Source: JAYWDA01 sp043779185 (lineage in GTDB: Bacteria; Bdellovibrionota; Bdellovibrionia; Bdellovibrionales; Bdellovibrionaceae). From it: DNA of 13,674 nt. Location: assembly GCA_043779185.1 (NCBI GenBank), contig JAYWEQ010000043.1, positions 1 through 13,674 on the forward strand. The letters are read 5' to 3'. Positions within the stretch are counted from its first letter, which is position 1. Every line of letters starts with the position of its first letter. Below, in pieces: positions 1 to 6,838 of this stretch. Both the position numbers and the translations under genes were made by a program. The notes below the pieces were generated by a model. That model did no database searches. It had not been told where the DNA came from and worked only from the letters and a program-made list of their open reading frames with translations.

Positions 1-99
1 CGTTGCCAAAGACCCATTCCAATCACACAATTTTAACAACAATGAAGGCTAACCTAGATGTTAGACTTGAACGATTCGGCCTTTGAACTGCCTATCCTC
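1..99. repeat. Terminal direct repeat, left copy (99 bp)
   Basis: This block is identical base for base to 13576-13674, the last 99 bases of the window. A perfect repeat of exactly this length at both contig ends is the usual trace of a circular molecule assembled with a 99-base overlap, and it implies a 13,575-bp circle. It could instead be a longer repeat present at two genomic places, through which the assembler closed a false circle. I see no gene inside it. Bases 6-15 (CCAAAGACCC) loosely resemble the end of an ISL3-type insertion sequence, but no matching opposite end was found. Confidence 0.9.
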
Positions 100-324
100 A
101 CTCTGATCTCTTTTTAGTGTGACTTGAGGAGGGAAATAGTAACAAGTCTGGCTTTAAAATAAAGTCGGATTAAATTCAGGTGAATATGGAAACGAAGTTA
201 TAAGTTATGAAGCTGATGGACTTGGGATGTTCGACAAAGGTCAGGGCAGACGAACGTCGCATTTCTAGGGTGGTCTTAAAGTGGTCGTTAATATAAAAGG
301 CTGAGGTATCATCTAATACAGGTT
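100..324. other. Non-coding stretch before the transposase remnant
   Basis: I find no credible gene on either strand between the terminal repeat and the ISL3 remnant. Reverse-strand reading shows no histidine kinase sequence that could complete the receiver fragment lying across the putative circular junction. No missing N-terminal half of the transposase was recognised on the + strand. No tRNA, hairpin terminator or clear promoter is visible. The stretch is best read as decayed intergenic DNA continuous with 13461-13575. Confidence 0.5.
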
Positions 325-915
325 GTGGCGCCGGGAAAAGGCATTGTTATCAGTGACGGCAAAATATTTTGTGTTAATGCCCTTGTTGTTCTATATCGAT
401 TTCACTTGGTGCAAAATTTAAATGAAGCTTTAAGCGAAGACAGAAAAGATGAATTAAATAACATCGATCCGGAAGGAAAGATGGGCGATCTAATGAACGA
501 GAAATATAAGTCTAAATTTTTAACAAAATCCAAGAACAGATCCAAAGCTGATCAGAATCACATCTCTCACCTCACAAAGTTAAATAAAAAGAGGACTCAA
601 ATTGAAATCATCAAAGAACATTTCCATAAGATGTTTGAGGCGCCGACCATGCTTGATGCCCGCGTGATGCTGGCTGAGATTTATCAGTGGTCGATGGACA
701 TCGATGCGAGAGGAGTTTTCAAATGGATTAGGAATATTTTAAAAGAGGACAGGTTTTGGAACTACTTTGAGCACCGATTTTTATCAGGCGTTATCGAGGG
801 CATTAATCGAGCTATCAAGGGTTTAAGGTGGCGACCTCAATTCCAATTAATCCTCCATCCCCACAAATTCCAGAAAGAGCGGGAAAATCGTCAACCTGAC
901 AGTAGGTGTCTATAG
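325..915 (+). pseudogene. ISL3-family transposase remnant (C-terminal part)
   Basis: The 196-residue open frame contains the C-terminal half of an ISL3-type DDE transposase (DDE_Tnp_ISL3). The family-like part runs from about residue 18 to 168. It starts with YRFHLVQNLNEAL, where the family has DRFHxVxxLNxAL, and ends with SGVIEGINRAIKGLRWR, which holds the conserved last glutamate and the EGIN..IK signature. The N-terminal zinc finger, HTH and first catalytic aspartate are absent, and the aspartate before RFH is tyrosine. After GLRWR the expected final helix is lost and the sequence becomes family-unlike. The GTG start at 325 is only the first start codon in the open frame and has no convincing ribosome binding site. 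This element should be inactive. It marks past insertion activity next to the contig junction. Confidence 0.75.
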
Positions 916-1079
916 TTTGATCATTGTTGATAGGGCTATTGATATTAAGTCTTTACCATAGTTTTTTTTTAATGTGGTCAACTTCTTGTCGTTTTTCTAA
1001 AGATGGGACCGATCACAAGGGTAGTCAGAGGTGGAATGATCTTTGAAGTAATCATCAGTGGGGCGACAAGGGGGACTGA

Positions 1080-2201
1080 ATGAAAACCAATCATTGTTTC
1101 AAATTGAGAAATCTTTTAAAGACAACTTCAGCAACAATTGCAGTGTTATTCTTTGCGATGGGTTCGGTGAATTGCAGCGGCCAGCCGGGTGCGATTGATC
1201 TTAAGAGCTCGGCAGAGCTTCCTTCTAATGTTTCATCAGGGATTCCAGGAACTCCGGGTCAAATTGTTAGGATGTCTAAGACTGTGGTGGTAACAGCCCC
1301 GAGTCAGAAAGTAGATATTCTCATCGTTGACGATAATTCAGGCTCTATGAATTATAAACAAAAAAACATGAGCAATCGATTTTCATCACTGCTGTCAAAA
1401 ATTTCAAATTTAGATTGGCAGCTTGGAATTGTAACAACAGATGTGACCCAAGATGCTCCTTTAAAGGATGGTCGGCTCATTGAAATGAGTGGTCTGCCAG
1501 GACAATTTGTTCTTACTTCCAAAATGGATCCTATGGTTTTGCAAAATACTTTTTCCCAAACCATTCAGAGACCAGAAACCGGCAGTGGTGATGAAAGAGG
1601 CATCTCAGCAGTTCGTCGAGCCCTGGAAAGAAGTCTTTCGGGCGCAAACGGTGTGAACCAAGCCAATGCGCAACTTTTCCGCAGTGACGCGGCCTTAGCG
1701 GTAATCACAGTCTCAGATGATGATGAATTTCAGCGTCGACCAGGAGAGCAAAATGCCAACGCAGGCACCCTCAACCCAGATGAGTTCCTAACATTTATGA
1801 AAAATAGTTTTCCGAATAAGAATATTATCTGGCATTCCGTTATCGTGAAAAAAGATGATGCCTCATGTTTAACTAAAACTGGATTCGGCAATGAAGCTTA
1901 CGGGCTTTGGTACCAAGATCTTTCTGAAAAAACTGGTGGAATTATTGGCAGTGTCTGTGAGGACGATTATGGAGCGCAATTAGAAGCTATGGGTGGTGCG
2001 ACATCGACATTAGCTTCTTCGATTCAGTTGGAGTGCGCACCCACAGACGTCAGTGGTAACGGCCCGCCGAAAATTGATGTTCGCATTCGAGAATCTGGTC
2101 AAATCGTCAGAAGCTTCATTGTTAAGGGCAAGACCCTTGATTTCAGTGGCAACCTTCCAATCGGTACAGTCGATGTTAATTATTTCTGCGCCAAGCCTTA
2201 G
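1080..2201 (+). CDS. VWA-domain lipoprotein, copy 1
   Basis: This 373-residue exported protein carries a von Willebrand factor type A domain. The N-terminus has basic residues, a hydrophobic stretch (about 18-28) and Cys32 in the context GSVNC. That is a poor but plausible lipobox, since Asn at -1 is unusual. The MIDAS metal site is complete in outline: DNSGS at Asp85-Ser87-Ser89, TTD at 119-121, and SDDDEF with Asp213. Cys263 and Cys293 align with Cys248 and Cys280 of the second VWA protein (4856-5947) and could form a disulfide. A further beta-rich segment follows residue 300. VWA domains bind a divalent cation and a protein partner; the partner here is unknown. ATG at 1080 follows a strong AGGGGG ribosome binding site at 1069-1074. 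The gene is monocistronic and its 3' end is built into a terminator hairpin. Confidence 0.8.
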   Translation: MKTNHCFKLRNLLKTTSATIAVLFFAMGSVNCSGQPGAIDLKSSAELPSNVSSGIPGTPGQIVRMSKTVVVTAPSQKVDILIVDDNSGSMNYKQKNMSNRFSSLLSKISNLDWQLGIVTTDVTQDAPLKDGRLIEMSGLPGQFVLTSKMDPMVLQNTFSQTIQRPETGSGDERGISAVRRALERSLSGANGVNQANAQLFRSDAALAVITVSDDDEFQRRPGEQNANAGTLNPDEFLTFMKNSFPNKNIIWHSVIVKKDDASCLTKTGFGNEAYGLWYQDLSEKTGGIIGSVCEDDYGAQLEAMGGATSTLASSIQLECAPTDVSGNGPPKIDVRIRESGQIVRSFIVKGKTLDFSGNLPIGTVDVNYFCAKP

Positions 2202-2211
2202 GCGCAGTTTT
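2186..2211 (+). terminator. Terminator overlapping the end of VWA gene 1
   Basis: CTGCGCC (2186-2192) and GGCGCAG (2201-2207) form a perfect 7-bp GC-rich stem around an 8-base loop, followed by TTTT (2208-2211). The left arm and loop lie in the last codons of the VWA gene, and the TAG stop (2199-2201) sits at the loop/right-arm border. The T run starts inside the stop-codon region of the convergent ParBc_2-type gene. It therefore ends + strand transcription exactly where the convergent - strand gene begins to overlap. On the - strand the hairpin is followed by A-rich, not T-rich, sequence, so it should work mainly in the + direction. Confidence 0.75.
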
Positions 2212-2800
2212 AGCCGGTATACCCAATAAGTTTACGAGCGGCTTTAGATTTGGCGAGTTTTTTAGCTTCAGCAATCGCAGTTTTAAAATTTGATTTGCTG
2301 TGCAACGGGATATCTAAATGAAATCTAAAAAAAGCGGCCCATTTAAATTCAAAAAAAGGAATAGTCTGTTTTTTAATAAACCCGGCATCAAGAACTGCCC
2401 AAGCTAAGCTTCGATAAGGATCATCCGCTAGGCACCGAATATCTGTCGGTAGTGAGTACGGGGAGTGGGGCCCAACGCCAAATTGATCACTCAAAGATAC
2501 CCAATCTTTCTGAATCATAAAATTCCAAAAATCCTTTTCAGTCTTATGACTGAGGTCTTTAACTACTTTAACAGAATAAAGATTTACATTTTGCTCCCAG
2601 CAGGCACGAGAAAAATGATGATGGTCAATCTGATATAATTCTTGCTTTGGTCCAATAACCAGGGGGATTTGATGATCGGCGCAGTAAGCAGTCAGCTCTT
2701 TTTTTGAAAAAGAATTCATTTTAGAAACTTTTGATTCAATTTCTTTCATTCCAAGGACGAATTGTGTTGGACGAAGATCTAATAGGCGGGGTTTCTTCAT
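2210..2800 (-). CDS. ParBc_2-like (ParB-like superfamily) protein
   Basis: This 196-residue protein resembles the putative ParB-like (ParBc_2) family, whose members are usually small stand-alone proteins. Visible landmarks are LRPTQFVLGMKEIESK (residues 9-24), typical of the domain start, then a strand region PLVIGP (46-51), and IDHHHFSRACWE (58-69), matching the family's xDxHH motif. The C-terminus is Lys/Ala-rich (about 169-190), which suggests a helix. There is no HTH or partition-type C-terminal domain and no ParA neighbour, so it should not be read as a plasmid partition ParB. The family's biochemical role is unknown to me; some ParB/Srx-fold proteins bind nucleotides. ATG at 2800 overlaps the upstream TGA stop as ATGA, so translation is coupled to the DUF6328 gene. 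It is convergent with VWA gene 1. Confidence 0.7.
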   Translation of the reverse strand: MKKPRLLDLRPTQFVLGMKEIESKVSKMNSFSKKELTAYCADHQIPLVIGPKQELYQIDHHHFSRACWEQNVNLYSVKVVKDLSHKTEKDFWNFMIQKDWVSLSDQFGVGPHSPYSLPTDIRCLADDPYRSLAWAVLDAGFIKKQTIPFFEFKWAAFFRFHLDIPLHSKSNFKTAIAEAKKLAKSKAARKLIGYTG

Positions 2801-3306
2801 AGATTATCTCCTGGCTTTGGCAAGGAATGTTTAGGCAACTTCTCAATTTTCTTGGCTCGGATTCGGGGGAGGATAAACCAGACCCAAGTGTAAAGCGAAA
2901 AAATAATCGATGTTGGTATTAAGCTAAGCCAGGGTGAAATCAAAACCACTCGAGTGACAAGGTAGATATCTAAGCAGGTACCCAGAGCCAAAGGGGCCAT
3001 AGCCCAAGCTAAAAATCGACTTGAAAGCCCAATAAAATGTTCAGAGATTTGATGTTGTGCTTGCCGGTGATAGGCGGCCGGTGCGACGACAAGCACAGCT
3101 GAAGTTGCGACTAACAAGAGGGCAATTAGATGTACAACTTGTTCAGCCTGAGAAAGGCTGGCTTTAAAATTTTGATTGAAAACTGTGATCAGTTGAAAAC
3201 CAAACAGTGCCTGAATTCCTGGCAGGACCATTCGTGCTTCTTGCTCGATAGAATTGACTTGATCTCCGAGGGATTGACTATACTGAACATGTGGTTCGCG
3301 GGTCAT
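2797..3306 (-). CDS. DUF6328-family inner-membrane protein
   Basis: This 169-residue integral membrane protein has about four predicted transmembrane segments, at roughly 28-44, 56-76, 97-118 and 122-147. The stretch LPGIQALFGFQLITVF, then LSQAEQVVHLIALLL and VVAPAAYHR (73-81), matches the DUF6328 pattern, with the PAAYHR motif closing the second helix. A basic tail (IRAKKIEKLPKH) follows the last helix and probably lies in the cytoplasm. Function is unknown. ATG at 3306 is preceded by AAAGGA about 8 nt upstream. It is the first gene of a two-gene unit with the ParBc_2-like gene, overlapping it by ATGA. A strong terminator ends only 15 nt before the start codon, so expression must come from read-through or from a promoter overlapping the hairpin. 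Confidence 0.75.
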   Translation of the reverse strand: MTREPHVQYSQSLGDQVNSIEQEARMVLPGIQALFGFQLITVFNQNFKASLSQAEQVVHLIALLLVATSAVLVVAPAAYHRQAQHQISEHFIGLSSRFLAWAMAPLALGTCLDIYLVTRVVLISPWLSLIPTSIIFSLYTWVWFILPRIRAKKIEKLPKHSLPKPGDNL

Positions 3307-3321
3307 GAAGACGTCCTTTAT

Positions 3322-3349
3322 AAAAAAAAGGCCTCTTTTTAAGGAGGCC
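3322..3349 (-). terminator. Intrinsic terminator between DUF3465 and DUF6328 genes
   Basis: Read on the - strand, GGCCTC (3349-3344) and GAGGCC (3335-3330) form a 6-bp GC stem around an 8-base loop, followed at once by an uninterrupted run of eight T (3329-3322). This is a textbook rho-independent terminator. It lies 29 nt after the stop codon of the DUF3465 gene. Its T run ends 15 nt before the ATG of the next gene on the same strand, a spacing that leaves almost no room for a separate promoter downstream of it. Confidence 0.85.
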
Positions 3350-3378
3350 CTTTAATAAATTTAAATTACAGAATCAAA

Positions 3379-3897
3379 TTAATGGCGAGGGCGATACGGC
3401 GACTTCGGGCCAGCGCCTGAAGCGTTTTGACCATAGAGCTGGCCATCTATTTCAAGAAAACCTGAGTCATGTCTAGCGGGATCGGGACTTTGATGGACCC
3501 AGTGAATAATGGCTCCATCGGGAGAAGCGGGATATCCTCCAGCCTGAGCATTCGATGTGATGTAGTCGCCACAAGCTTCCACCTTAGCTCCTGGCTGAAC
3601 TGGCGGAACCGCACCAAACTCTTCATTATAAATGACTTCAATTGTATCTGACGACTTACTTCCGATTTGTACTTCAAAGTGATGGTGACCACTATGATCC
3701 GGGTAAGCTTTAATTAAGTTTCCAAGGACATGGCCTCTGTTGCGATACTGATTATTTGTTGAGACTTTCCATTGCAAGACAGCGGCGTTATTGATTCCAA
3801 GACCTTGTCCACCTGCAAGACATTCCATTTGTTGGGCATAAGCGCCGGCGCTTAAGAAAAATAAAATTACACATAAAAGATTACGACTGTGTCTCAT
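3379..3897 (-). CDS. Secreted DUF3465-family protein
   Basis: This 172-residue protein begins with a clear Sec signal peptide (MRHSRNLLCVILFFLSAGAYA, cleavage after Ala21). The mature part matches DUF3465, a small OB-like periplasmic family. It has a GHVLGNLIKAYPD strand (55-67), HHHFEVQIGS (71-80), a central strand with VIYNEEFG, and the family's C-terminal signature GAIIHWVHQSPDPARHDSGFLE (128-149), in which His132-Trp133 and His143 stand out. Cys26 and Cys109 may form a disulfide. The family's role is unknown. I chose ATG at 3897 over the open frame reaching 3969 because it starts the signal peptide, has AGGGG upstream, and the longer frame would run through the likely promoter. It is followed by a strong terminator, so it is probably transcribed alone. 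Confidence 0.8.
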   Translation of the reverse strand: MRHSRNLLCVILFFLSAGAYAQQMECLAGGQGLGINNAAVLQWKVSTNNQYRNRGHVLGNLIKAYPDHSGHHHFEVQIGSKSSDTIEVIYNEEFGAVPPVQPGAKVEACGDYITSNAQAGGYPASPDGAIIHWVHQSPDPARHDSGFLEIDGQLYGQNASGAGPKSPYRPRH

Positions 3898-3940
3898 TTT
3901 TAAGGACCCCTGTTGGTTAAAGTTACCTTTACTTAGATGG

Positions 3941-3969
3941 TAGATAGCATAAGAAAATCTTAAGATCAA
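3941..3969 (-). promoter_or_regulatory. Likely promoter of the DUF3465 gene
   Basis: On the - strand, TTGATC (3969-3964) and TATCTA (3946-3941) are separated by 17 bases, in the order and spacing of a housekeeping sigma-70 promoter. The hexamers match consensus at 4 and 3 of 6 positions. The predicted start lies near 3934, giving a leader of about 37 nt before the ATG at 3897. This supports the shorter start for that gene. Confidence 0.4.
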
Positions 3970-4056
3970 AGATTCCTACCGGTCCATGGTTGTGGCTCAA
4001 GAAGCTGGCATAGAGGTGTAAAAATTACCGATATCGCCGCGATGGTTTTAAGACCT

Positions 4057-4070
4057 AGCCGTTAACGGCT
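4057..4070. repeat. 14-bp perfect palindrome at a stop codon
   Basis: AGCCGTTAACGGCT is a perfect palindrome that contains the TAA stop of the - strand gene ending at 4062. As RNA it gives a 5-bp stem with a TTAA loop. No T run follows on the - strand, so it is at best a weak terminator or an mRNA 3'-end stabiliser. It could also be a protein-binding site. Confidence 0.35.
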
Positions 4071-4565
4071 TAACTCAAAATTGGGTTTTATAAACCATTT
4101 CACTTTTGAATTCTCAGAAACAAGCCACCGTGTATAGTCGGACCGTTGACCAAAATGTGCAGTTAAAGATTTTTCGACGAAAATTGGTAAAACAAATAAT
4201 CGAAAATATTGTTCTCTTTTCGTCAGGATCGCTTTGATCTGAGGAAGTTTATCTTTATATTCGGAACTCTCAATATTTTCAGATTCAGACTGAAGCTGAG
4301 CCTCAGTGACGGGATAGCCTTGGCGACGAAGCACCTCAGCCTTAACCATCGTATTGATCAATTGATTCAAGGCGATCTTTTTTGCCGCATCAGTATCAGA
4401 GAAGAAGACTTTAATCACAGCGCCGCGAAGAGCAAGATCATTCCGAGTGATTCTTTCGTTCTCCACCCAGGCACAAGTGTCGACCTGTTGCCAAAGTAAC
4501 ATCGTAAAATAGATGATTCCAGCAAAAAAAAGCGATGTTCCGAGGATGAAAAAGTTTTTCTTCAA
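4062..4565 (-). CDS. Single-TM protein with SurA-N-like region
   Basis: This 167-residue protein has an N-terminal membrane anchor (FFILGTSLFFAGIIYFTMLLW, about 4-24) and an extracytoplasmic part. That part begins WVENERITRNDLALR and continues through LINTMVKAEVLRRQGYPVTEAQL, the arrangement seen in SurA/parvulin-type chaperone N-terminal domains. There, a short strand is followed by a helical substrate-binding region with the L(I/L)xxxxxxxEAxxxG-like motif. No PPIase domain follows, so it would be a chaperone-like or assembly-factor fragment, or a distinct family. I prefer the TTG start at 4565 because it begins the anchor and has AGAAGGA about 8 nt upstream. The frame extends to another TTG at 4595 without a ribosome binding site. 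It is divergent from VWA gene 2, sharing a 290-bp intergenic region. Confidence 0.5.
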   Translation of the reverse strand: MKKNFFILGTSLFFAGIIYFTMLLWQQVDTCAWVENERITRNDLALRGAVIKVFFSDTDAAKKIALNQLINTMVKAEVLRRQGYPVTEAQLQSESENIESSEYKDKLPQIKAILTKREQYFRLFVLPIFVEKSLTAHFGQRSDYTRWLVSENSKVKWFIKPNFELSR

Positions 4566-4766
4566 GGACTGTTTCCTTCTGTCAAAAGGCTGCAAAAGGG
4601 GAAAGTGTTTGCAAGTGACGAACTTCTTTATAGCGCTAAAACGTAGACCGGTCGAATGTTGAATCTTTCCACTAACTTTTTGACAGTTGCCAGATTATTC
4701 ATCGGATGCTTTTTAAAATAAAACAAGTAACTTCAATGCCTTATGCTGTTTCAAGACGAGACTTGG

Positions 4767-4796
4767 CAAGCTTTATCTAAACAAATCATAAGCTTG
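4767..4796. promoter_or_regulatory. Spaced inverted repeat upstream of VWA gene 2
   Basis: CAAGCTT (4767-4773) and AAGCTTG (4790-4796) form a 7-bp inverted repeat with 16 bases between the arms, so the arm centres are about two helical turns apart. It lies 60 nt upstream of the ATG at 4856 in the region divergent with the SurA-N-like gene. This could be an operator, but there is no proof and chance is possible. No convincing -10 box was seen beside it. Confidence 0.25.
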
Positions 4797-4855
4797 GAGC
4801 GATTTTGCAAAGAGCAATTTTGGTCGATATACTAATCGTAACCAGCGAGGGACTT

Positions 4856-5947
4856 ATGAAAACAAATATGATGTTAAAGGCAACAACAGTTTTTTTTGTG
4901 ATCATGATGACTGCCGCTTGCAACAAACCAGCATCCTCTTTCTCTCTTTTGGCAGCTGATCAGCAGTTCACACAAGGTGCGGCTACAATTGCAGTCAAGG
5001 TCGATATCCTTTGGGTAGTCGATAACTCAGGATCGATGGCTCCCCTCCAGCAAAGCCTAGCTAGTAACTTTAATTCCTTTATTAATGGCTTTGTTGGAAA
5101 GGGTTATGATTTTCGCATGGGCGTAACGACGACAGATGCTTATTTGTCTGAGTCCAATTTTTTGAACAACAACACTTATTCAAAATTTCGTGACGGTAAC
5201 GGCACGACTCATTCCGGTGTTTACATCATCCAACCCAATACACCAAATTTAACAAACACCTTCATCACCAATATTAACCAAGGAGACAAAGGCGACGGCG
5301 ACGAAAGAGCTTTTTCAAGCATGAGAGATTCTTTAAAGGATACTTTCAATGTGGGCTTTCATCGTCCTGGAGCTTTTTTAGCAGTGATTATTCTTTCTGA
5401 TGAAGATGATTTCAGTGATCCAACGCGTCCTGAAGGAAGCTGGATGATGCCTGGTGGTGTTGCTGACCATAGCTACACGAATCCAACTTTGGATACGGTG
5501 GGAAGTTACTTAAGCTTTCTTGATAGTTTCACGGGTAGCACAGATCCTACTAACCGTAAGTACAGTGTTTCTGCGATTACAGTTTTGGATCAAGCTTGTT
5601 TGAATCAGCATGTGGCTCAGTCTTCAGTGACGATCATTGGTCAACGGTACATCGATATGGCTAATCAGACCAAAGGTGTCGTGGGCAGTATCTGCTCAAG
5701 TTTTTCCAATTCGCTTTTAGCTATCACCGGAAAAATTCTGGAGCTGAGCAGCCAGTTCCAACTAAATCGTAAGCCAATTGTTTCTACAATCGCAGTTTCT
5801 ATCAACGGCAGTAATGTTCCAAACAGTGCCGTTGACGGGTGGACTTACGACGCCTCGAGCAATAGTATTACTTTCCACGGAACTGCGATTCCTGCTCAAG
5901 GTGCTACGATCAACGTGTATTTCGAACCTGCGACTGTGCAGACTTGA
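4856..5947 (+). CDS. VWA-domain lipoprotein, copy 2
   Basis: This 363-residue lipoprotein has a good lipobox (MMTAAC, Cys22) after a hydrophobic stretch, and a von Willebrand factor A domain. The MIDAS residues are DNSGS (Asp56, Ser58, Ser60), TTTD at 91-94, and LSDEDDF with Asp182. GDGDERAFSSMRDSL (146-160) parallels GSGDERGISAVRRAL of copy 1, and Cys248/Cys280 (GSIC) align with its cysteine pair. The proteins are therefore clear paralogues with low overall identity. A C-terminal beta-rich module (about 305-363) resembles that of copy 1. Asn and Thr are frequent, as in surface proteins. The ATG at 4856 is chosen over an upstream start at 4805 because GAGG lies 5 nt before it and it begins the signal peptide. 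The gene seems monocistronic. It probably resides in the outer or inner membrane facing the periplasm or surface. Confidence 0.8.
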   Translation: MKTNMMLKATTVFFVIMMTAACNKPASSFSLLAADQQFTQGAATIAVKVDILWVVDNSGSMAPLQQSLASNFNSFINGFVGKGYDFRMGVTTTDAYLSESNFLNNNTYSKFRDGNGTTHSGVYIIQPNTPNLTNTFITNINQGDKGDGDERAFSSMRDSLKDTFNVGFHRPGAFLAVIILSDEDDFSDPTRPEGSWMMPGGVADHSYTNPTLDTVGSYLSFLDSFTGSTDPTNRKYSVSAITVLDQACLNQHVAQSSVTIIGQRYIDMANQTKGVVGSICSSFSNSLLAITGKILELSSQFQLNRKPIVSTIAVSINGSNVPNSAVDGWTYDASSNSITFHGTAIPAQGATINVYFEPATVQT

Positions 5948-6152
5948 TCTAGAGACTCTGATGAGGGCCTGAAATTTACGATTAAGCTTGATTTTATCAG
6001 GTCCAGAAAAAGAAACCAAAATGCGTTCATTCCAAGGTTTAACGGCAAGCCTCCCGATGAATGTCTAAAATAAATTTGTTTTATAAATTGAGAAGACGCT
6101 TGCAAGGCAACCAAAGAATGCCTGCCCTAGACGCATTATTTAATGTTCCCTC

Positions 6153-6181
6153 TTGACCTCAGAATTGATTCTGAATTAACA
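6153..6181 (+). promoter_or_regulatory. Candidate promoter/operator of the efflux operon
   Basis: TCAGAAT-TG-ATTCTGA (6159-6174) is a perfect 7+7 palindrome with a 2-base centre. It starts directly after TTGACC (6153-6158), which resembles a -35 box. A weak -10 candidate, TTAACA (6176-6181), lies 17 bases further on, so the palindrome would fill the spacer, a classical place for repressor binding. The predicted start then falls next to the ATG at 6189. The palindrome is certain; the promoter and operator roles are inferred from position. The HTH protein encoded immediately downstream is the obvious candidate ligand. Confidence 0.45.
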
Positions 6182-6188
6182 AAGAGGA

Positions 6189-6833
6189 ATGAAATTTTCA
6201 CAAATGTTAAATATTATGAAAGAGGGGGATCTGACCCCTGAGGAGCTCAGTAAGCGTATCGGTATTTCCGGAATGACGATTCGTCGTTGGTCAAAGAGCC
6301 AGTCAAAAGAGATCCCTAAGCTTTATGTTCCAGCCATTCGAGACGCTTGTCGGGGACTCATTGCTGAGGGTCGCCTAAATGCCAATAGTGAATCGTCACA
6401 GAGTCTTTTCCGAGAGTCTTCTATTGAGGGGGATGCCACAGCACGACAACATTTAGGTTTAAGTTCTGAAAGTGCGTCTTTCGTGCCCGATCGTCCTGAC
6501 GGATTTATCGACAGCCTGTTCGAAATTGGTGCCCGCACCGATCACCAAGAGAAAGTTATGGCTGACGAAAAAAGTCTGAAACTCTTCCGTAGAATGGGTA
6601 AAGAGTGGACCTCTCGTATTGATATGCTTTGGAAAGCCATTAATTCAAAAGAAATCAAGCGGGTGGATAAGTTTGCTGCATTTGGAGCCCTTTTCTATTT
6701 GATCACTCCGTTTGATTTTGTGCCGGACCAAATTCCTATGTTTGGACTTATGGATGATTTTATCGTTCTGGGGATTGCTGTCGGATTTTATCAACGACGG
6801 TTTTCGAATCTGTTTCATCAAAAGAAAGTATAA
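6189..6833 (+). CDS. HTH + DUF1232 (YkvA-type) fusion protein
   Basis: This 214-residue protein joins two parts. Residues 13-36 (DLTPEELSKRIGISGMTIRRWSKS) read as a helix-turn-helix of the XRE/MerR-like kind, with the recognition helix around GMTIRRW. A polar linker covers about 60-110. Residues 145-192 form a DUF1232 domain with its hallmark YLITPFDFVPDQIPMFGLMDDFIVL (Pro164, Asp166, Pro169-Asp170, Asp179-Asp180), a hydrophobic segment thought to associate with membranes. A DNA-binding head on a membrane-linked domain suggests a membrane-tethered regulator, but this is inference. It opens the efflux operon, 5 nt before the TolC-like gene, and is its only regulator candidate. The AGAGG ribosome binding site abuts the ATG at 6189 (about 1 nt), which is too close. 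Met6 (6204) or Met10 (6216) could be used, or the mRNA may be leaderless. Confidence 0.7.
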   Translation: MKFSQMLNIMKEGDLTPEELSKRIGISGMTIRRWSKSQSKEIPKLYVPAIRDACRGLIAEGRLNANSESSQSLFRESSIEGDATARQHLGLSSESASFVPDRPDGFIDSLFEIGARTDHQEKVMADEKSLKLFRRMGKEWTSRIDMLWKAINSKEIKRVDKFAAFGALFYLITPFDFVPDQIPMFGLMDDFIVLGIAVGFYQRRFSNLFHQKKV

Positions 6834-6838
6834 GTTCT

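Noticed and set aside
6..15. ISL3 inverted-repeat end (CCAAAGACCC)
   Set aside because: It resembles the GGGTCTTT-type ends of some ISL3 elements in reverse, but I found no matching opposite end and no target duplication.
2210..2800. Plasmid partition ParB
   Set aside because: The protein has the short ParBc_2-type layout and no HTH or ParA partner, so it is not evidence of a plasmid partition system.
4209..4499. 96-codon + strand frame
   Set aside because: It lies opposite the SurA-N-like gene, which has an anchor and a domain match. The + frame has neither.
4680..4708. Promoter with TTGACA upstream of VWA gene 2
   Set aside because: TTGACA is perfect, but at 17 bases spacing only CGGATG follows, which is a very poor -10 box. 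Too weak to list.
5966..6006. Terminator after VWA gene 2 (GGGCCTGA ... TCAGGTCC)
   Set aside because: The 8-bp stem has a G-T pair and a loop of about 25 bases, with no T run after it. Not supported as a terminator.
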